Shown: piece after piece, positions 20,172-29,893 of the stretch
How positions within the stretch are numbered: the first letter of the stretch is position 1
Layout of the letters: every line of letters begins with the position of its first letter
DNA from: Providencia rettgeri
Lineage (GTDB): Bacteria > Pseudomonadota > Gammaproteobacteria > Enterobacterales > Enterobacteriaceae
Length of the DNA: 64,000 nt
Direction: 5' to 3'
Assembly (NCBI RefSeq): GCF_041075285.1
Contig: NZ_CP163512.1
Location: 1,674,001 to 1,738,000, forward strand
Translations under genes and position numbers: made by a program
The notes under the pieces: generated by a model
Databases searched by the model: none
The model's input: only the letters and a program-made list of their open reading frames with translations
Told to the model about the DNA's origin: nothing

Positions 20172-21710
20172 TTATACAATACTTTTCTTCATAAAATCGC
20201 GAGGACGAAAACCTAATGCATATAAAGCAGCAAAATAGCTACCCGCCCCAACAATCACCACCCCAATTAAACGCAGCATACGCATTAGCATATTGCCTTC
20301 TTGCCAAGATGGCATAAAGTGCAACAGACCGAATAACACCGCCCCCATTACTACTAATGCAATCAGTAACTTAAATAAGAAACCTTGCCAGCCCGCGAGG
20401 GGCTGAAAAATATCTTGTTTGCGCAATTGCCAATACAGAACACCCGCATTGAAACACGCGGCTAAGCCAATCGATAATGCTAATCCTGCATGCTGCAATG
20501 GTCCGATAAATGCTAAGTTCATAAGTTGGGTCAGAATTAATGTTACGATCGCAATTTTGACGGGGGTGCGAATATCTTGGCGAGAATAAAAACCTGGCGC
20601 TAAGATTTTCACTAAAATCATGCCTGTTAACCCGACACAATAGGCAATCAATGCATATTGCGTCATTAACGAGTCATGAGCCGTAAAATTACCATATTGG
20701 AATAAGGAAACGGTCAACGCTTCCGATAAGATAGCCAAACCCAGAGCACAGGGTAGTGCCAATAACAGGCAAAGACGCAGCCCCCAGTCCATTAATTGGC
20801 GATATTCCCCTTGGTTACCACTGGTAAAACTTTTTGCGAGGGATGGCAGTAAAATTGTCCCCAATGCCACACCCAGCACCCCAGAAGGCAGTTCCATCAG
20901 TCTATCCGCATAATACATCCATGAAACAGAGCCTGATTGCAAAAATGAAGCAAATATGGTGTTAATAATTAAAGAAATTTGTGCAACCGACACCCCAATA
21001 ATTGCGGGGCCCATCATTTTCATTACCCGCCAAACACCACTATCACGAAACGAAAGCCGCGGTAAAACTAACATGCCGACTTTCTTTAAATGGGGGAGTT
21101 GATACACCAATTGCAATACACCACCAACTAATACCGCCCATGCTAACGACATAATTGGCGGCTCAAAATATGGGGCAGCAAACGCGGCAAAAATAATCAT
21201 GCTCACATTCAGTAATGTGGGCGCAAAGGCAGGCACAGAGAAACGATTCCAAGTATTGAGAATTGCCCCAACAAGAGAGGCTAATGAAATAAGAAAAATA
21301 TAAGGAAACGTGACTCGAAGCAGATCGGTTGTTAAGGCAAATTTATCCGCATCATCAGTAAAACCTGGCGCTGTGACATAAATTATCCACGGCGCAGCAA
21401 TCATACCCAACGCAGTCACTAATGCTAAGGCAAGCGTTAGCATCCCTGCAATATAAGCGACAAAGGTGCGAGTGGCCTCTTCGCCTTGTTGGTTTTTATA
21501 TTCTGCTAAGATAGGAACGAATGCTTGAGAGAATGCCCCTTCTGCAAAAATTCGTCGTAACAAGTTTGGCAGTTTAAACGCGACAAAAAAAGCATCCGCC
21601 GCGGCACCTGCACCAAACACCCGAGCAATAATGGCATCGCGAATAAAGCCAAGAACCCGTGACATCATGGTCATAGAGCTGACTGCCGCCAGCGATTTTA
21701 ATAAATTCAT
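20172..21710 (-). CDS. murJ: Lipid II flippase MurJ
   Basis: Inner-membrane MOP-superfamily flippase that moves lipid II across the membrane for peptidoglycan synthesis. The 512 residues match E. coli MurJ. It begins [15 protein letters not shown], with [18 protein letters not shown] and the conserved [20 protein letters not shown] segments, and about 14 hydrophobic helices. The ATG at 21710 is preferred to the TTG eight codons upstream because it matches the family start. Confidence 0.96.
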   Translation of the reverse strand: MNLLKSLAAVSSMTMMSRVLGFIRDAIIARVFGAGAAADAFFVAFKLPNLLRRIFAEGAFSQAFVPILAEYKNQQGEEATRTFVAYIAGMLTLALALVTALGMIAAPWIIYVTAPGFTDDADKFALTTDLLRVTFPYIFLISLASLVGAILNTWNRFSVPAFAPTLLNVSMIIFAAFAAPYFEPPIMSLAWAVLVGGVLQLVYQLPHLKKVGMLVLPRLSFRDSGVWRVMKMMGPAIIGVSVAQISLIINTIFASFLQSGSVSWMYYADRLMELPSGVLGVALGTILLPSLAKSFTSGNQGEYRQLMDWGLRLCLLLALPCALGLAILSEALTVSLFQYGNFTAHDSLMTQYALIAYCVGLTGMILVKILAPGFYSRQDIRTPVKIAIVTLILTQLMNLAFIGPLQHAGLALSIGLAACFNAGVLYWQLRKQDIFQPLAGWQGFLFKLLIALVVMGAVLFGLLHFMPSWQEGNMLMRMLRLIGVVIVGAGSYFAALYALGFRPRDFMKKSIV

Positions 21711-21793
21711 GATTGATTGACTAAAAGTAAACAATCGTATCAGTTTAACAGCGCAAGCTGCGACTGACTACGCTTGAAAAGTAAATTAGGCGT

Positions 21794-22381
21794 TTACGCT
21801 TTATTGGTTGCCCACGCATCATTCGTCAGCGCCATGAGTACATGATCACGCCACTCACCATTAATTTGCAAATATTGCCTTGCGTAGCCTTCACGTTCAA
21901 AGCCAAGTTTGGCTAATAGATTGCCACTACGTATATTATGAGGCATATAGTTCGCCATGATACGATGCATTTTTTGCTGTTGTTGCATATAGCGGATCGC
22001 TTGGGTTAACGCTTCGAACATCAGCCCTTGCCCTTGCCATTTTTCGCCCAGTGAATACCCTAAGTAACACGCATGAAACGAACCGCGTAGGACATTACTG
22101 AAATTTGCTACGCCTATAACATCATTTTCCTCTTTATCTAATAATAGGAAATGAAAAGCACTGCCGTCGCGATGCATTTCATTCATCACTTGCAAACGAT
22201 TTAGCCACCCAGCAGGCTGATAATGTGAGTTATCCCGAGTCGGCTCCCAAGGGGTCAGAAAGTCTTTATTTAAGCTGTAATAATCAGCCAGTCGATAATT
22301 ATCTCGCTCATAAGCCAAACGAATAATCATTCTGTCAGTGATCAGGCGTACCTTCGGTACATTTGAGCGATAACCAAACAT
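21794..22381 (-). CDS. rimJ: Ribosomal protein alanine N-acetyltransferase RimJ
   Basis: GNAT acetyltransferase that acetylates the N-terminus of ribosomal protein S5. The protein has 195 residues and begins [17 protein letters not shown]. The acetyl-CoA binding part reads [19 protein letters not shown], followed by [21 protein letters not shown]. It lies upstream of murJ on the same strand and is divergent from mdtH, as in E. coli. Confidence 0.95.
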   Translation of the reverse strand: MFGYRSNVPKVRLITDRMIIRLAYERDNYRLADYYSLNKDFLTPWEPTRDNSHYQPAGWLNRLQVMNEMHRDGSAFHFLLLDKEENDVIGVANFSNVLRGSFHACYLGYSLGEKWQGQGLMFEALTQAIRYMQQQQKMHRIMANYMPHNIRSGNLLAKLGFEREGYARQYLQINGEWRDHVLMALTNDAWATNKA

Positions 22382-22775
22382 CGTTAACCCTTTATTAATT
22401 AAAAATAGCTAGATTTTCCAGCTGTATCGTTATTCGTTAGTTAGACAACAAAGTGTAGCACTCTCTGTTATCAATAAGCATTAAAATCAGTTGCCTTTCA
22501 AATAGCTTATTAATGCTCAAGTCGTTTCCATGACTACAAAGTGGCGAATACGGTTATCCCTATGAAGAACCCAAAGGATATGATTAGGTCACTAAGTGTA
22601 GCCAGCTATGCTGAGGTGTAACATCGGGTAACCATCATATCGATAAAAATAAATCATCGATCGGTGACGACAACCTCGATAAAAAAATATCATCTATTAC
22701 CCGCTATTATACTGATATTATTGACAAGTAACATTATAGAACATTCCTCTCTTAGCGATTTTTTAATGGTGTGTC
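22382..22775. other. Divergent intergenic region between rimJ and mdtH
   Basis: About 390 bases without a gene. It contains an 8-bp inverted repeat GATATGAT/ATCATATC (22577-22584 and 22634-22641) enclosing smaller hairpins such as CAGC/GCTG. A TATACT at 22708-22713 could be a -10 for mdtH, but no good -35 was seen. Confidence 0.45.
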
Positions 22776-23981
22776 ATGGCACAGGTGTCACGGGCAAGAA
22801 GCCTTGGTAAATATTTTCTTTTACTCGACAACATGCTCGTTGTCCTCGGCTTTTTTGTCGTTTTTCCTTTGATTTCAATTCGATTTGTTGACCAATTAGG
22901 TTGGGCTGCTGTTGTCGTCGGTTTTGCTTTAGGTCTACGGCAATTTGTTCAACAAGGCTTAGGGATTTTCGGCGGTGCTATTGCTGACCGATTTGGCGCT
23001 AAACCAATGATTGTTATTGGAATGCTTTTACGTGCCAGCGGCTTTGCGATTATGGCGGTTGCCTATGACCCTTGGGTACTGTGGCTATCTTGCGTCCTTT
23101 CAGCTTTGGGGGGCACGCTGTTTGATCCCCCAAGAACAGCGCTTGTTATCAAACTCACTCGCCCCTATGAACGCGGACGCTTTTACTCGCTGTTATTAAT
23201 GCAAGATAGTGCGGGTGCCGTTATTGGAGCGTTAATTGGTAGCTGGTTACTTCAATATGATTTTCATTATGTGTGCTGGGTGGGCGCTGCGGTGTTTATC
23301 ATTGCGGCCATCTGTAATGCATGGCTGTTACCTGCTTACCGGATCTCAACCATTAGAACCCCCATTAAAGAAGGCATGAGTCGCGTCTTAAAAGACAAAC
23401 GCTTTGTCACTTATGTCGTGACCTTAGCAGGCTACTTTATGCTTTCAGTACAAGTAATGTTAATGTTCCCGATTGTTGTCAATGAGTTAGCAGGGACACC
23501 AACCGCTGTAAAATGGATGTATGCTATTGAAGCTGCGATTTCACTTACCTTGCTATACCCCATTGCACGCTGGAGTGAAAAACATTTTCGCCTTGAACAA
23601 CGGTTAATGGCGGGGCTTTTTTTAATGAGTTTAAGCATGTTCCCGATTGGTATGACGACTTCGTTGAATGTGTTATTTGCGCTAATTTGCTTATTCTATT
23701 TGGGTACCGTCACCGCCGATCCTGCTCGTGAAACCTTAAGTGCTTCACTTGCCGATCCTCGCGCACGTGGCAGTTATATGGGCTTTAGCCGTCTTGGTCT
23801 TGCTTTAGGTGGTGCTGTCGGCTATACAGGTGGTGGCTGGATGTACGATATTGGTCACCAATGGAATATGCCACAATTGCCGTGGTTTTTATTGGGTATT
23901 ATCGGTTTTATCACTCTGTGGGCGCTGCACAAGCAATTTAATCGTAAAAAAATTGAAACAGTCATGTTGAGTGGTCAGTAA
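22776..23981 (+). CDS. mdtH: Multidrug efflux MFS transporter MdtH
   Basis: Proton-driven major facilitator superfamily exporter with about 12 transmembrane helices; the E. coli homologue gives some quinolone resistance when overexpressed. The protein has 401 residues and begins [20 protein letters not shown]. The MFS motif A loop is [13 protein letters not shown] near residue 70. It is divergent from rimJ and 38 bases upstream of yceB. grxB, which lies between them in E. coli, is absent here. Confidence 0.94.
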   Translation: MAQVSRARSLGKYFLLLDNMLVVLGFFVVFPLISIRFVDQLGWAAVVVGFALGLRQFVQQGLGIFGGAIADRFGAKPMIVIGMLLRASGFAIMAVAYDPWVLWLSCVLSALGGTLFDPPRTALVIKLTRPYERGRFYSLLLMQDSAGAVIGALIGSWLLQYDFHYVCWVGAAVFIIAAICNAWLLPAYRISTIRTPIKEGMSRVLKDKRFVTYVVTLAGYFMLSVQVMLMFPIVVNELAGTPTAVKWMYAIEAAISLTLLYPIARWSEKHFRLEQRLMAGLFLMSLSMFPIGMTTSLNVLFALICLFYLGTVTADPARETLSASLADPRARGSYMGFSRLGLALGGAVGYTGGGWMYDIGHQWNMPQLPWFLLGIIGFITLWALHKQFNRKKIETVMLSGQ

Positions 23982-24019
23982 TGCGCTAAACTAGCGGTAT
24001 TACTGTAAAAGGAGTCATT

Positions 24020-24580
24020 ATGAAAAGGTTTTTTTTGGCGGCAATGGTGGGTTTTATCACTCTCGTTACTGGCTGTAGTCAATTATCTGAATTCAGTATT
24101 AGTGAGTCTCAAATTAATAGTTACCTTGCTAATAAAGTGAAATATGACCACAAAGTGGGAATTTCTGGGCTTGCGGATGCGGATATCCAACTGGCGAATT
24201 TAAAATCTGAAATTGGTCGCCGTGAGCCGGGAAAAATTGCGTTAAATGGGGACGCCACCGTTAAGTTAGACTCTTTAATTGGCAAAGCTGAAGCACAAAT
24301 TAGTCTAACTTTAACCGCACGTCCTATTTTTGACGCGAAAACAGGTGCTATCTACTTAAAAGAATTGAATATTAGCAACTATAAAGTGATGCCAGAGAAT
24401 ATGGATACTGCTATGTCAGCGGTGATCCCTTACTTAAATAGTTCCCTTGAAACTTTCTTTGAAACACAACCCGTGTATGTCCTCAATCCAGATAATGGCG
24501 CTGCGGAAGCAACCGCAAAAAAACTGGCTAAAGGGCTAGAAATTAAACCGGGTAAACTGGTCATTCCATTAGTGGATTGA
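24020..24580 (+). CDS. yceB: DUF1439 lipoprotein YceB
   Basis: Putative outer-membrane lipoprotein of 186 residues. A signal peptide ends in lipobox LVTGC with the lipidated Cys near residue 19; the mature part (VGISGLADADIQLANL, FLT-like beta segments, IKPGKLVIPLVD) matches the YceB/DUF1439 family. The start is ATG at 24020 after AAAAGGAG. Function is unknown. A strong terminator follows. Confidence 0.93.
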   Translation: MKRFFLAAMVGFITLVTGCSQLSEFSISESQINSYLANKVKYDHKVGISGLADADIQLANLKSEIGRREPGKIALNGDATVKLDSLIGKAEAQISLTLTARPIFDAKTGAIYLKELNISNYKVMPENMDTAMSAVIPYLNSSLETFFETQPVYVLNPDNGAAEATAKKLAKGLEIKPGKLVIPLVD

Positions 24581-24616
24581 TTTTGACCATAAATTATTTC
24601 GATTGATAAAAGCATT

Positions 24617-24646
24617 AAAGGCAACAAGTAAACCTGTTGCCTTTTT
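24617..24646 (+). terminator. Intrinsic terminator after yceB
   Basis: A perfect stem AAAGGCAACA/TGTTGCCTTT with an 8-base loop ends in a T-run. Confidence 0.88.
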
Positions 24647-24711
24647 AATTCAATCAAAAATATTAATCAATACTATTTATTAACGCCTTCAAAAAAGTGA
24701 CAGCGTCACAA

Positions 24712-25263
24712 TCATTCTATTTCTGAATCTAATTCATCCCGTAACGCAATCACCGCATCACGGGCGATTTGCGCTAATGTTCGATAAAATGCCGTGGAAG
24801 CATGGGCTTCAACTTTGCCTAAAAACGCGCCGTACCAACTGAGAATATAGCTATCAAACAACTCTTCTTGTGCGGCAGTTTCATCTTCTGCGGCTTGGTC
24901 TTCTAACCAAGATGCAGCAAGTAATAACGCGCCAAATGTGCTTACTGGTGCGTCCGTGAGGGTCATACCTCTAACCGTTAAAAACTCACGGATTTCAGCT
25001 TCAGTCACCTCTCCATCATAATCATTGGCTAACATTGACACTGCGGGTTTTTCACCCGCAAATAGAGCTTGGTAATCAGCACTAACCGCCTTGATATCCA
25101 TCCCTTTTGCCATGCGCGACCATAATTCATCTTGCTCTAGCGGCCAAGAGGCTTTCAATTTATCCTGCGCGATCAACTCTATCAGGGGTTTGACGAGGTC
25201 ATCATTAGCGCTGCGCTGAAATAATGTCCCTAAAATACGGCAGACAATTGAAAATTCGTTCAT
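24712..25263 (-). CDS. ycdY: TorD/DmsD-family chaperone YcdY
   Basis: 183-residue all-helical chaperone of the TorD family that handles metalloenzymes. It begins MNEFSIVCRILGTLF and has the YcdY-like segments WPLEQDELWSRM, VSADYQALFAGE and LLLAASWLEDQ. In E. coli YcdY assists the zinc phosphatase YcdX and both neighbour ghrA; here ycdX is missing while ghrA lies 157 bases upstream on the same strand. It could instead serve DmsA, as no dmsD is near dmsABC; that is speculation. Confidence 0.87.
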   Translation of the reverse strand: MNEFSIVCRILGTLFQRSANDDLVKPLIELIAQDKLKASWPLEQDELWSRMAKGMDIKAVSADYQALFAGEKPAVSMLANDYDGEVTEAEIREFLTVRGMTLTDAPVSTFGALLLAASWLEDQAAEDETAAQEELFDSYILSWYGAFLGKVEAHASTAFYRTLAQIARDAVIALRDELDSEIE

Positions 25264-25375
25264 ACGGGTTTCCTATTAAAATATCAGTAGCCACATGACT
25301 GTGACTCAAACCATTAAGTTAAGTATACCGAAAAAATAGAAAACCTATTAGTGAAGAAAAACAGAAGAGAGTTTG

Positions 25376-25399
25376 AAGCGGCTAAGTCACAAGCCGCTT
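25376..25399 (-). terminator. Hairpin after ghrA
   Basis: A perfect 8-bp stem AAGCGGCT/AGCCGCTT with an 8-base loop, 22 bases past the ghrA stop. The T-tract is weak leftward. The stem core resembles the hairpins at the ends of the 19435-19608 repeat. Confidence 0.6.
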
Positions 25400-25420
25400 G
25401 CCGTTTTCTCAAAGAAATAA

Positions 25421-26362
25421 TTAATAACCACGTTCCATATCAACGACACCAACAGGTGCCTCACCAGCTTCGATACGCCTGATATTACTGACAATCATGT
25501 CCATGGCTTCTTTAGGTTGAGTGAATGCGGCCACATGGGGTGTAATCGAAATACGAGGATGCGTCCAGAATGGGTGCATTTGGGATAGAGGCTCACTGGC
25601 AAATACATCTAATGCCGCCCCTGCAACCTGCCCAGTATCCAATGCAGAAAGTAAATCTTGCTCAATTAAATGTGCACCGCGGGCTAAGTTAATCACATAA
25701 GCCCCTTGCTGCAATTGGCTAAATAGCGACTGATTTAAAATCCCAACCGTTTCTGGTGTGCTTGGTAATAAGTTAATCACCACACGAGTCCCCGAAAGAA
25801 ACGCTGAAAGTTGGTCGTTACCATAATAGCTTTTAATATTAGGGAACTGTTTTGCAGAACGGCTCCACGTTCTTACATGAAAACCAAAGCTTACTAAGCG
25901 TTTCGCAACAGCTTGCCCCAAAGCCCCTGCCCCCATCACACCAATCACAAACTCATCGTGTTGATATGCAGGAAGTTGCTTCCATTGGCGCTGTGATTGT
26001 AATTGGCGATATTCATCCATACGGCGAAAGTATGCCAAGACTTTTGCACAGGCATATTCTTCCATTTGAATAGCCATACCGGTATCTTCAAGGCGCATAA
26101 CCGGTACACCTGCGGGCAAAGTCCCCGGCGCATCTTGTTCTTGTTTTAAGATTGCATCCACACCCGCACCTAACGCAAAAATGCCTTTCAGATCCTTACG
26201 CCCAGCAAGACATTCATAGGGTGGCAGCCACACCATCGCATAATCGGCATGTTGGTTATCCCCTTTTTCCCATTGGCGAATATTCGCTTGTGGTAATCTA
26301 GCACGCATACCTTCAATCCATTGTGCTGAATTAAAGAATGGGTGGTAAAATAAAATATTCAT
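25421..26362 (-). CDS. ghrA: Glyoxylate/hydroxypyruvate reductase GhrA
   Basis: NADPH-dependent D-2-hydroxyacid dehydrogenase reducing glyoxylate to glycolate and hydroxypyruvate to glycerate. The 313 residues show the nucleotide-binding loop GVMGAGALGQAVAKRL near residue 140, the conserved Arg in NLARGAHL, Glu in ASEPL and His in ISITPHVAAFT. It lies next to ycdY and the tRNA-Ser gene, as in E. coli. Confidence 0.94.
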   Translation of the reverse strand: MNILFYHPFFNSAQWIEGMRARLPQANIRQWEKGDNQHADYAMVWLPPYECLAGRKDLKGIFALGAGVDAILKQEQDAPGTLPAGVPVMRLEDTGMAIQMEEYACAKVLAYFRRMDEYRQLQSQRQWKQLPAYQHDEFVIGVMGAGALGQAVAKRLVSFGFHVRTWSRSAKQFPNIKSYYGNDQLSAFLSGTRVVINLLPSTPETVGILNQSLFSQLQQGAYVINLARGAHLIEQDLLSALDTGQVAGAALDVFASEPLSQMHPFWTHPRISITPHVAAFTQPKEAMDMIVSNIRRIEAGEAPVGVVDMERGY

Positions 26363-26697
26363 GGCAACTCCTCTTAGGTTTCTAACAGAGTGTGCGCAAT
26401 GGCGTTTATTTTCAAGTCCATACCGCCGTCGAGAACACTTTCATTAAGGATTTTGTTAACTCGATAACGAATTTTATGATTAATCCTTGCTGTTTTAATT
26501 AACTTAAAAAAAATGATTCACCTTAACAAGCCACAATTAAGATTAGATATTAATCAAATTGATTTTTATTTAGCTAAACAGCCATAAAAGTAAGAAAAAG
26601 AATAAATAGGGAGTTGACGCAAGGCGCTATTTTCCCTATAGTAGCGCCCCGTTGCACAGCAGGATTTATCTCTGGTTTGCAGCAAGTTAAAAAAAAC
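26363..26697. other. Intergenic region upstream of ghrA and tRNA-Ser
   Basis: About 335 AT-rich bases with no protein gene. It holds the tRNA-Ser promoter at 26614-26642; a ghrA promoter must also lie here but was not resolved. Confidence 0.55.
26614..26642 (+). promoter_or_regulatory. Promoter of tRNA-Ser
   Basis: -35 TTGACG, 17-base spacer, -10 TATAGT, then a GC-rich discriminator (AGCGCCCC) typical of stable-RNA promoters under stringent control. Confidence 0.85.
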
Positions 26698-26785
26698 GGT
26701 GAGGTGTCCGAGAGGCTGAAGGAGCACGCCTGGAAAGTGTGTATACGGCAACGTATCGAGGGTTCGAATCCCTCCCTCACCGCCA
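26698..26785 (+). tRNA. tRNA-Ser (anticodon GGA)
   Basis: An 88-base class II tRNA with encoded CCA. The acceptor arms GGTGAGG/CCTCACC pair, the anticodon loop CTGGAAA gives GGA, the long variable arm is GTGTATACGGCAACGTATC, and the T-loop is GTTCGAATC. It closely matches the E. coli GGA serine tRNA. Confidence 0.98.
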
Positions 26786-26793
26786 TTTTTCTT

Positions 26794-28311
26794 CTAATTT
26801 TCCTCTTCTTTTATCTGTAATTTTCTTTTATTTTGATTACTCTTTTGCTTAATACCAATGCCTTGTTCGTGATATTCACGGCTAATGTCCTCCCATAATT
26901 CTGCATTTTCTACTCCAGCAACTGTTGGGTTAAACACAGGGTCAACGCCTAGTTTTTCCTGTCTTTCATAATCTCGTAGTGCTCTGAGTGCAGGTTTAGA
27001 GAGAAAAACTATCGCAATTAAATTTAGGTAACTCATACTGCCAAACCCAATATCACCTAAGCTCCACATCAAACTTACTGATTGCACGCTTCCCATAAAA
27101 ACAATAATCAAGAACACAAATTTAAGTATCAGCTTTAATACGGGATATGCCAGCTTGCGGTCAAGGTAAACAATTGTGGTTTCAGCGATATAGTAATAAG
27201 CCATCAATGTGGTGAATGCGAACAAAAATACCGCTATCGACACAAACCCTGAACCTGCGGAAGTAAACACTGTCGAAACGGCCATTTGTGTCCATGCCGT
27301 TCCCGCAGCAACTCCTGGTATATATTCCACTAGCGCTGTCGCTGAACCATCGGGGAAGACATTGTACATATTAGTGACAAGGATCATTAAACCTGATGCC
27401 GTGCAAACCACGACGGTATCAATATAAATTGAGAATGCTTGAATAAGTCCTTGTTTAACGGGATGGCTCACCTCTGCGGCCGCCGAGCTAAACGTCGCTT
27501 CCCCCGCTCCCGCAACATTGGAAAATACCGCACGACGAACTCCCCAAGATACGGCAGTCCCTACAATCCCCCCAAACACTGCATCCATGCCCAATGCACT
27601 TTGGAAAATTAAATTAAACATTGCTGGTACTTTTTCATAGTGGCTAGTCAAAATAATCACCATCATCACTAAATAGGCTATCGCCATTAAAGGAACGATT
27701 TTATCCGCCGCACTCGCGATACGTTTTACGCCACCAAAGATTAACCATGCCATTAATACCGTAACAATTGCCCCGGTTATCAATGGAGGAAGGTTAAACG
27801 AAGCTTGGAAAGAATCAGCAATGGTATTTGCCTGAATACCGGGTACTAATACACCGTAAGATAAGCAAATTACCGCCGCAACAATAATGGCAAATGGCTT
27901 AAGCTTTAACCCTTTTTCAATATAATAAGGAGAACCGCCGCGATACTGATCATCTGAACGCTGTTTATAAATTTGGGCAAGCGTGGACTCAATAAATGCA
28001 CTTGCGCCACCTAATAGTCCCATCACCACCATCCAAAAAATAGCGCCTGGGCCTCCCGCTGCAATCGCCGTTGCTACACCAGCAATATTACCTACTCCAA
28101 CACGACCTGATAATGCTAGGCAAAAGGCTTGAAAGGATGAAATCCCCTCTTTGGATGCTTTATTTTCCTTTAATAAACAAATCATTTTAATGAGGTAGCG
28201 AAACTGTACGCCGCGTGTCGCTAAAGTGAAGTAGAGTCCCACCCCCAGTGATAAGAACACCAGTGCGTTACCCCAGATGTAACCAACGATAGTATTAACG
28301 ATGGCTTCCAT
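26794..28311 (-). CDS. Sodium:amino acid (AGCS family) symporter
   Basis: Inner-membrane sodium-coupled symporter of the alanine/glycine:cation family, about 11 helices in 505 residues. The family signature GVGNIAGVATAIAAGGPGA lies near residue 72, with GGSPYYIEKGL further on. Members usually carry alanine or glycine, but its position after the hydroxyproline genes suggests uptake of 4-hydroxyproline or a related amino acid (inference). ATG at 28311 follows AAGGAG. An intrinsic terminator separates it from the aldehyde dehydrogenase gene. Confidence 0.9.
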   Translation of the reverse strand: MEAIVNTIVGYIWGNALVFLSLGVGLYFTLATRGVQFRYLIKMICLLKENKASKEGISSFQAFCLALSGRVGVGNIAGVATAIAAGGPGAIFWMVVMGLLGGASAFIESTLAQIYKQRSDDQYRGGSPYYIEKGLKLKPFAIIVAAVICLSYGVLVPGIQANTIADSFQASFNLPPLITGAIVTVLMAWLIFGGVKRIASAADKIVPLMAIAYLVMMVIILTSHYEKVPAMFNLIFQSALGMDAVFGGIVGTAVSWGVRRAVFSNVAGAGEATFSSAAAEVSHPVKQGLIQAFSIYIDTVVVCTASGLMILVTNMYNVFPDGSATALVEYIPGVAAGTAWTQMAVSTVFTSAGSGFVSIAVFLFAFTTLMAYYYIAETTIVYLDRKLAYPVLKLILKFVFLIIVFMGSVQSVSLMWSLGDIGFGSMSYLNLIAIVFLSKPALRALRDYERQEKLGVDPVFNPTVAGVENAELWEDISREYHEQGIGIKQKSNQNKRKLQIKEEEN

Positions 28312-28359
28312 TTTTGTACTCCTTCGTTATTGTAATTGTTTATTGCGTGTTTGCAGGGT

Positions 28360-28389
28360 AAAAAAAACCTGAGCGTTGTAAGCTCAGGT
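28360..28389 (-). terminator. Intrinsic terminator between the dehydrogenase and symporter genes
   Basis: Read leftward, ACCTGAGC/GCTCAGGT (8 bp, 7-base loop) is followed by eight T. It would stop transcription of the four enzyme genes before the symporter unless read through. Confidence 0.88.
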
Positions 28390-28398
28390 CAACGTGAT

Positions 28399-29883
28399 TT
28401 ATTGATGAACAAACCAAATAACTTTTGTTTGGCAATACTGTTCAAAAGCCTCTAACCCATTGTCTTTGCCGCCAAAACCAGATTGGCGAAAACCACCAAA
28501 TGGTGTAGTGATATTGCCTTCACTAAAACCGTTAACTGACACTGTTCCCGCGTTAATTTGGCGAGCAACACGCATGGCTCGGTGTACGTTTTGGCTATAA
28601 AATGAGGCAGCCAAACCATACTGTGTCGCATTTGCTAATGCGATTGCTTCCTCTTCGGTTTTAAATGATGTTACCGCTAAAATAGGCCCAAAGACTTCAT
28701 GTTTAAACAGTGCCATATCCGGCGTCACATTATCGAAAATAGTTGGTTCGATGTACCATCCAGAACCAATTTCGTGATGAATTTGACCACCAGTAACAAG
28801 CTTCCCTCCCTCTTGCTTTGTGATATCTAAAAATGCTTTCACTTTATCAAAATGCGCTTTTTCGACCATTGGCCCAATTGACACATCCGATCGTCTCGGA
28901 TCACCGATTTTCCACTCTTTTGCGGCAACCGCCAGCTTAGCCAATAATGTTTCTTTAATACTTTCATGCACAATTAAGCGAGAACCACAGCTACAGTTTT
29001 CACTCATATTCCAAAAAGCTGCAGCCATAATATGAGGAACTGCACTATCAAGATTGGCATCTTCAAATACAACCTGTGGGCTTTTCCCCCCACATTCGAG
29101 AACAATCTCTTTTAAATTACTTTGTGCAGAATAGGTTAGAAATAAACGCCCTACCTCCGTTGAGCCAGTGAACGACACGATATCCACATCAGGGTGGCGC
29201 CCAAGCGCTTCACCAACTTTTTCGCCTAATCCACAAACTAAACTTAATGCTCCCTTTGGTACACCCGCCTCATATGCCAATTCAACCATTCTGTAAGCGC
29301 TGAGTGACGTTTGTTCCGCGGGTTTAACAATCACGGAATTACCAATAGCAAGGGCGGGAGCAACTTTCCATGCAAACATTTGTGCAGGGAAGTTCCATGG
29401 AAGAACAGCGCCAACAACACCAATGGGCTCCCTAACAATTAGCCCTAATTCTTGCTGGCTTGTAGGTGCGATTTTGCCAAAGAGTTTATCAATCGCTTCG
29501 GCATACCAATAAAAAGTCTCAAGGGTCGCAGGCATATCGGTATTGAGACATTCGGTGATTGGCTTTCCCGCATCAATACAATCAAGTGCGGCGAGTTCTT
29601 CACTGTGTTCGGCAATTAAATCCGCCCATTTGAGCATTATCCCTTTACGCTCTTGAGGCGATAGTGCACTCCACGAGCCATTCTTAAAGGTATCGCGCGC
29701 CACCTTCACCGCCGCATCAATATCCGTTGCTTCACCGTCTGCAATATACCCAATGATACTATTGTCAATCGGTGTGCGATTTTCTAATTTAGACTGATTA
29801 GCATTCACTCCATCGATTAAATGGCCTGCCCACAATTTCCCTTGCTTAGCGAGCTCAAATACCTGCTGTTGATTTAGTCCCAT
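28399..29883 (-). CDS. Aldehyde dehydrogenase, probable 2-oxoglutarate semialdehyde dehydrogenase
   Basis: NAD(P)-dependent aldehyde dehydrogenase of 494 residues. It has the general base Glu-263 in LECGGKSP and the catalytic Cys-297 in SENCSCGSR, 34 residues apart as usual, plus GSTEVGR for cofactor binding. In trans-4-hydroxyproline breakdown this family oxidises 2-oxoglutarate semialdehyde to 2-oxoglutarate. That assignment rests on the neighbours: deaminase 10 bases upstream, then FAD oxidoreductase and epimerase. By sequence alone it also resembles PuuC/AldH-type enzymes. Confidence 0.88.
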   Translation of the reverse strand: MGLNQQQVFELAKQGKLWAGHLIDGVNANQSKLENRTPIDNSIIGYIADGEATDIDAAVKVARDTFKNGSWSALSPQERKGIMLKWADLIAEHSEELAALDCIDAGKPITECLNTDMPATLETFYWYAEAIDKLFGKIAPTSQQELGLIVREPIGVVGAVLPWNFPAQMFAWKVAPALAIGNSVIVKPAEQTSLSAYRMVELAYEAGVPKGALSLVCGLGEKVGEALGRHPDVDIVSFTGSTEVGRLFLTYSAQSNLKEIVLECGGKSPQVVFEDANLDSAVPHIMAAAFWNMSENCSCGSRLIVHESIKETLLAKLAVAAKEWKIGDPRRSDVSIGPMVEKAHFDKVKAFLDITKQEGGKLVTGGQIHHEIGSGWYIEPTIFDNVTPDMALFKHEVFGPILAVTSFKTEEEAIALANATQYGLAASFYSQNVHRAMRVARQINAGTVSVNGFSEGNITTPFGGFRQSGFGGKDNGLEAFEQYCQTKVIWFVHQ

Positions 29884-29893
29884 TGTTATACCC

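Noticed and set aside
25376..25399. Possible third end of the 19435-19608 repeat, sharing the AAGCGGC/GCCGCTT core
   Set aside because: The flanking bases do not continue with the TGACAAA part of the terminal repeat on either side; best read as a simple hairpin after ghrA.
26698..26785. tRNA-Ser as an integration site for a mobile island carrying the hydroxyproline genes
   Set aside because: No integrase gene and, by eye, no second copy of the tRNA 3' end (GGTTCGAATCCCTCCCTC) was seen in the window.
28399..29883. Aldehyde dehydrogenase as PuuC of putrescine breakdown
   Set aside because: No other puu genes nearby; the hydroxyproline neighbours give a better explanation.
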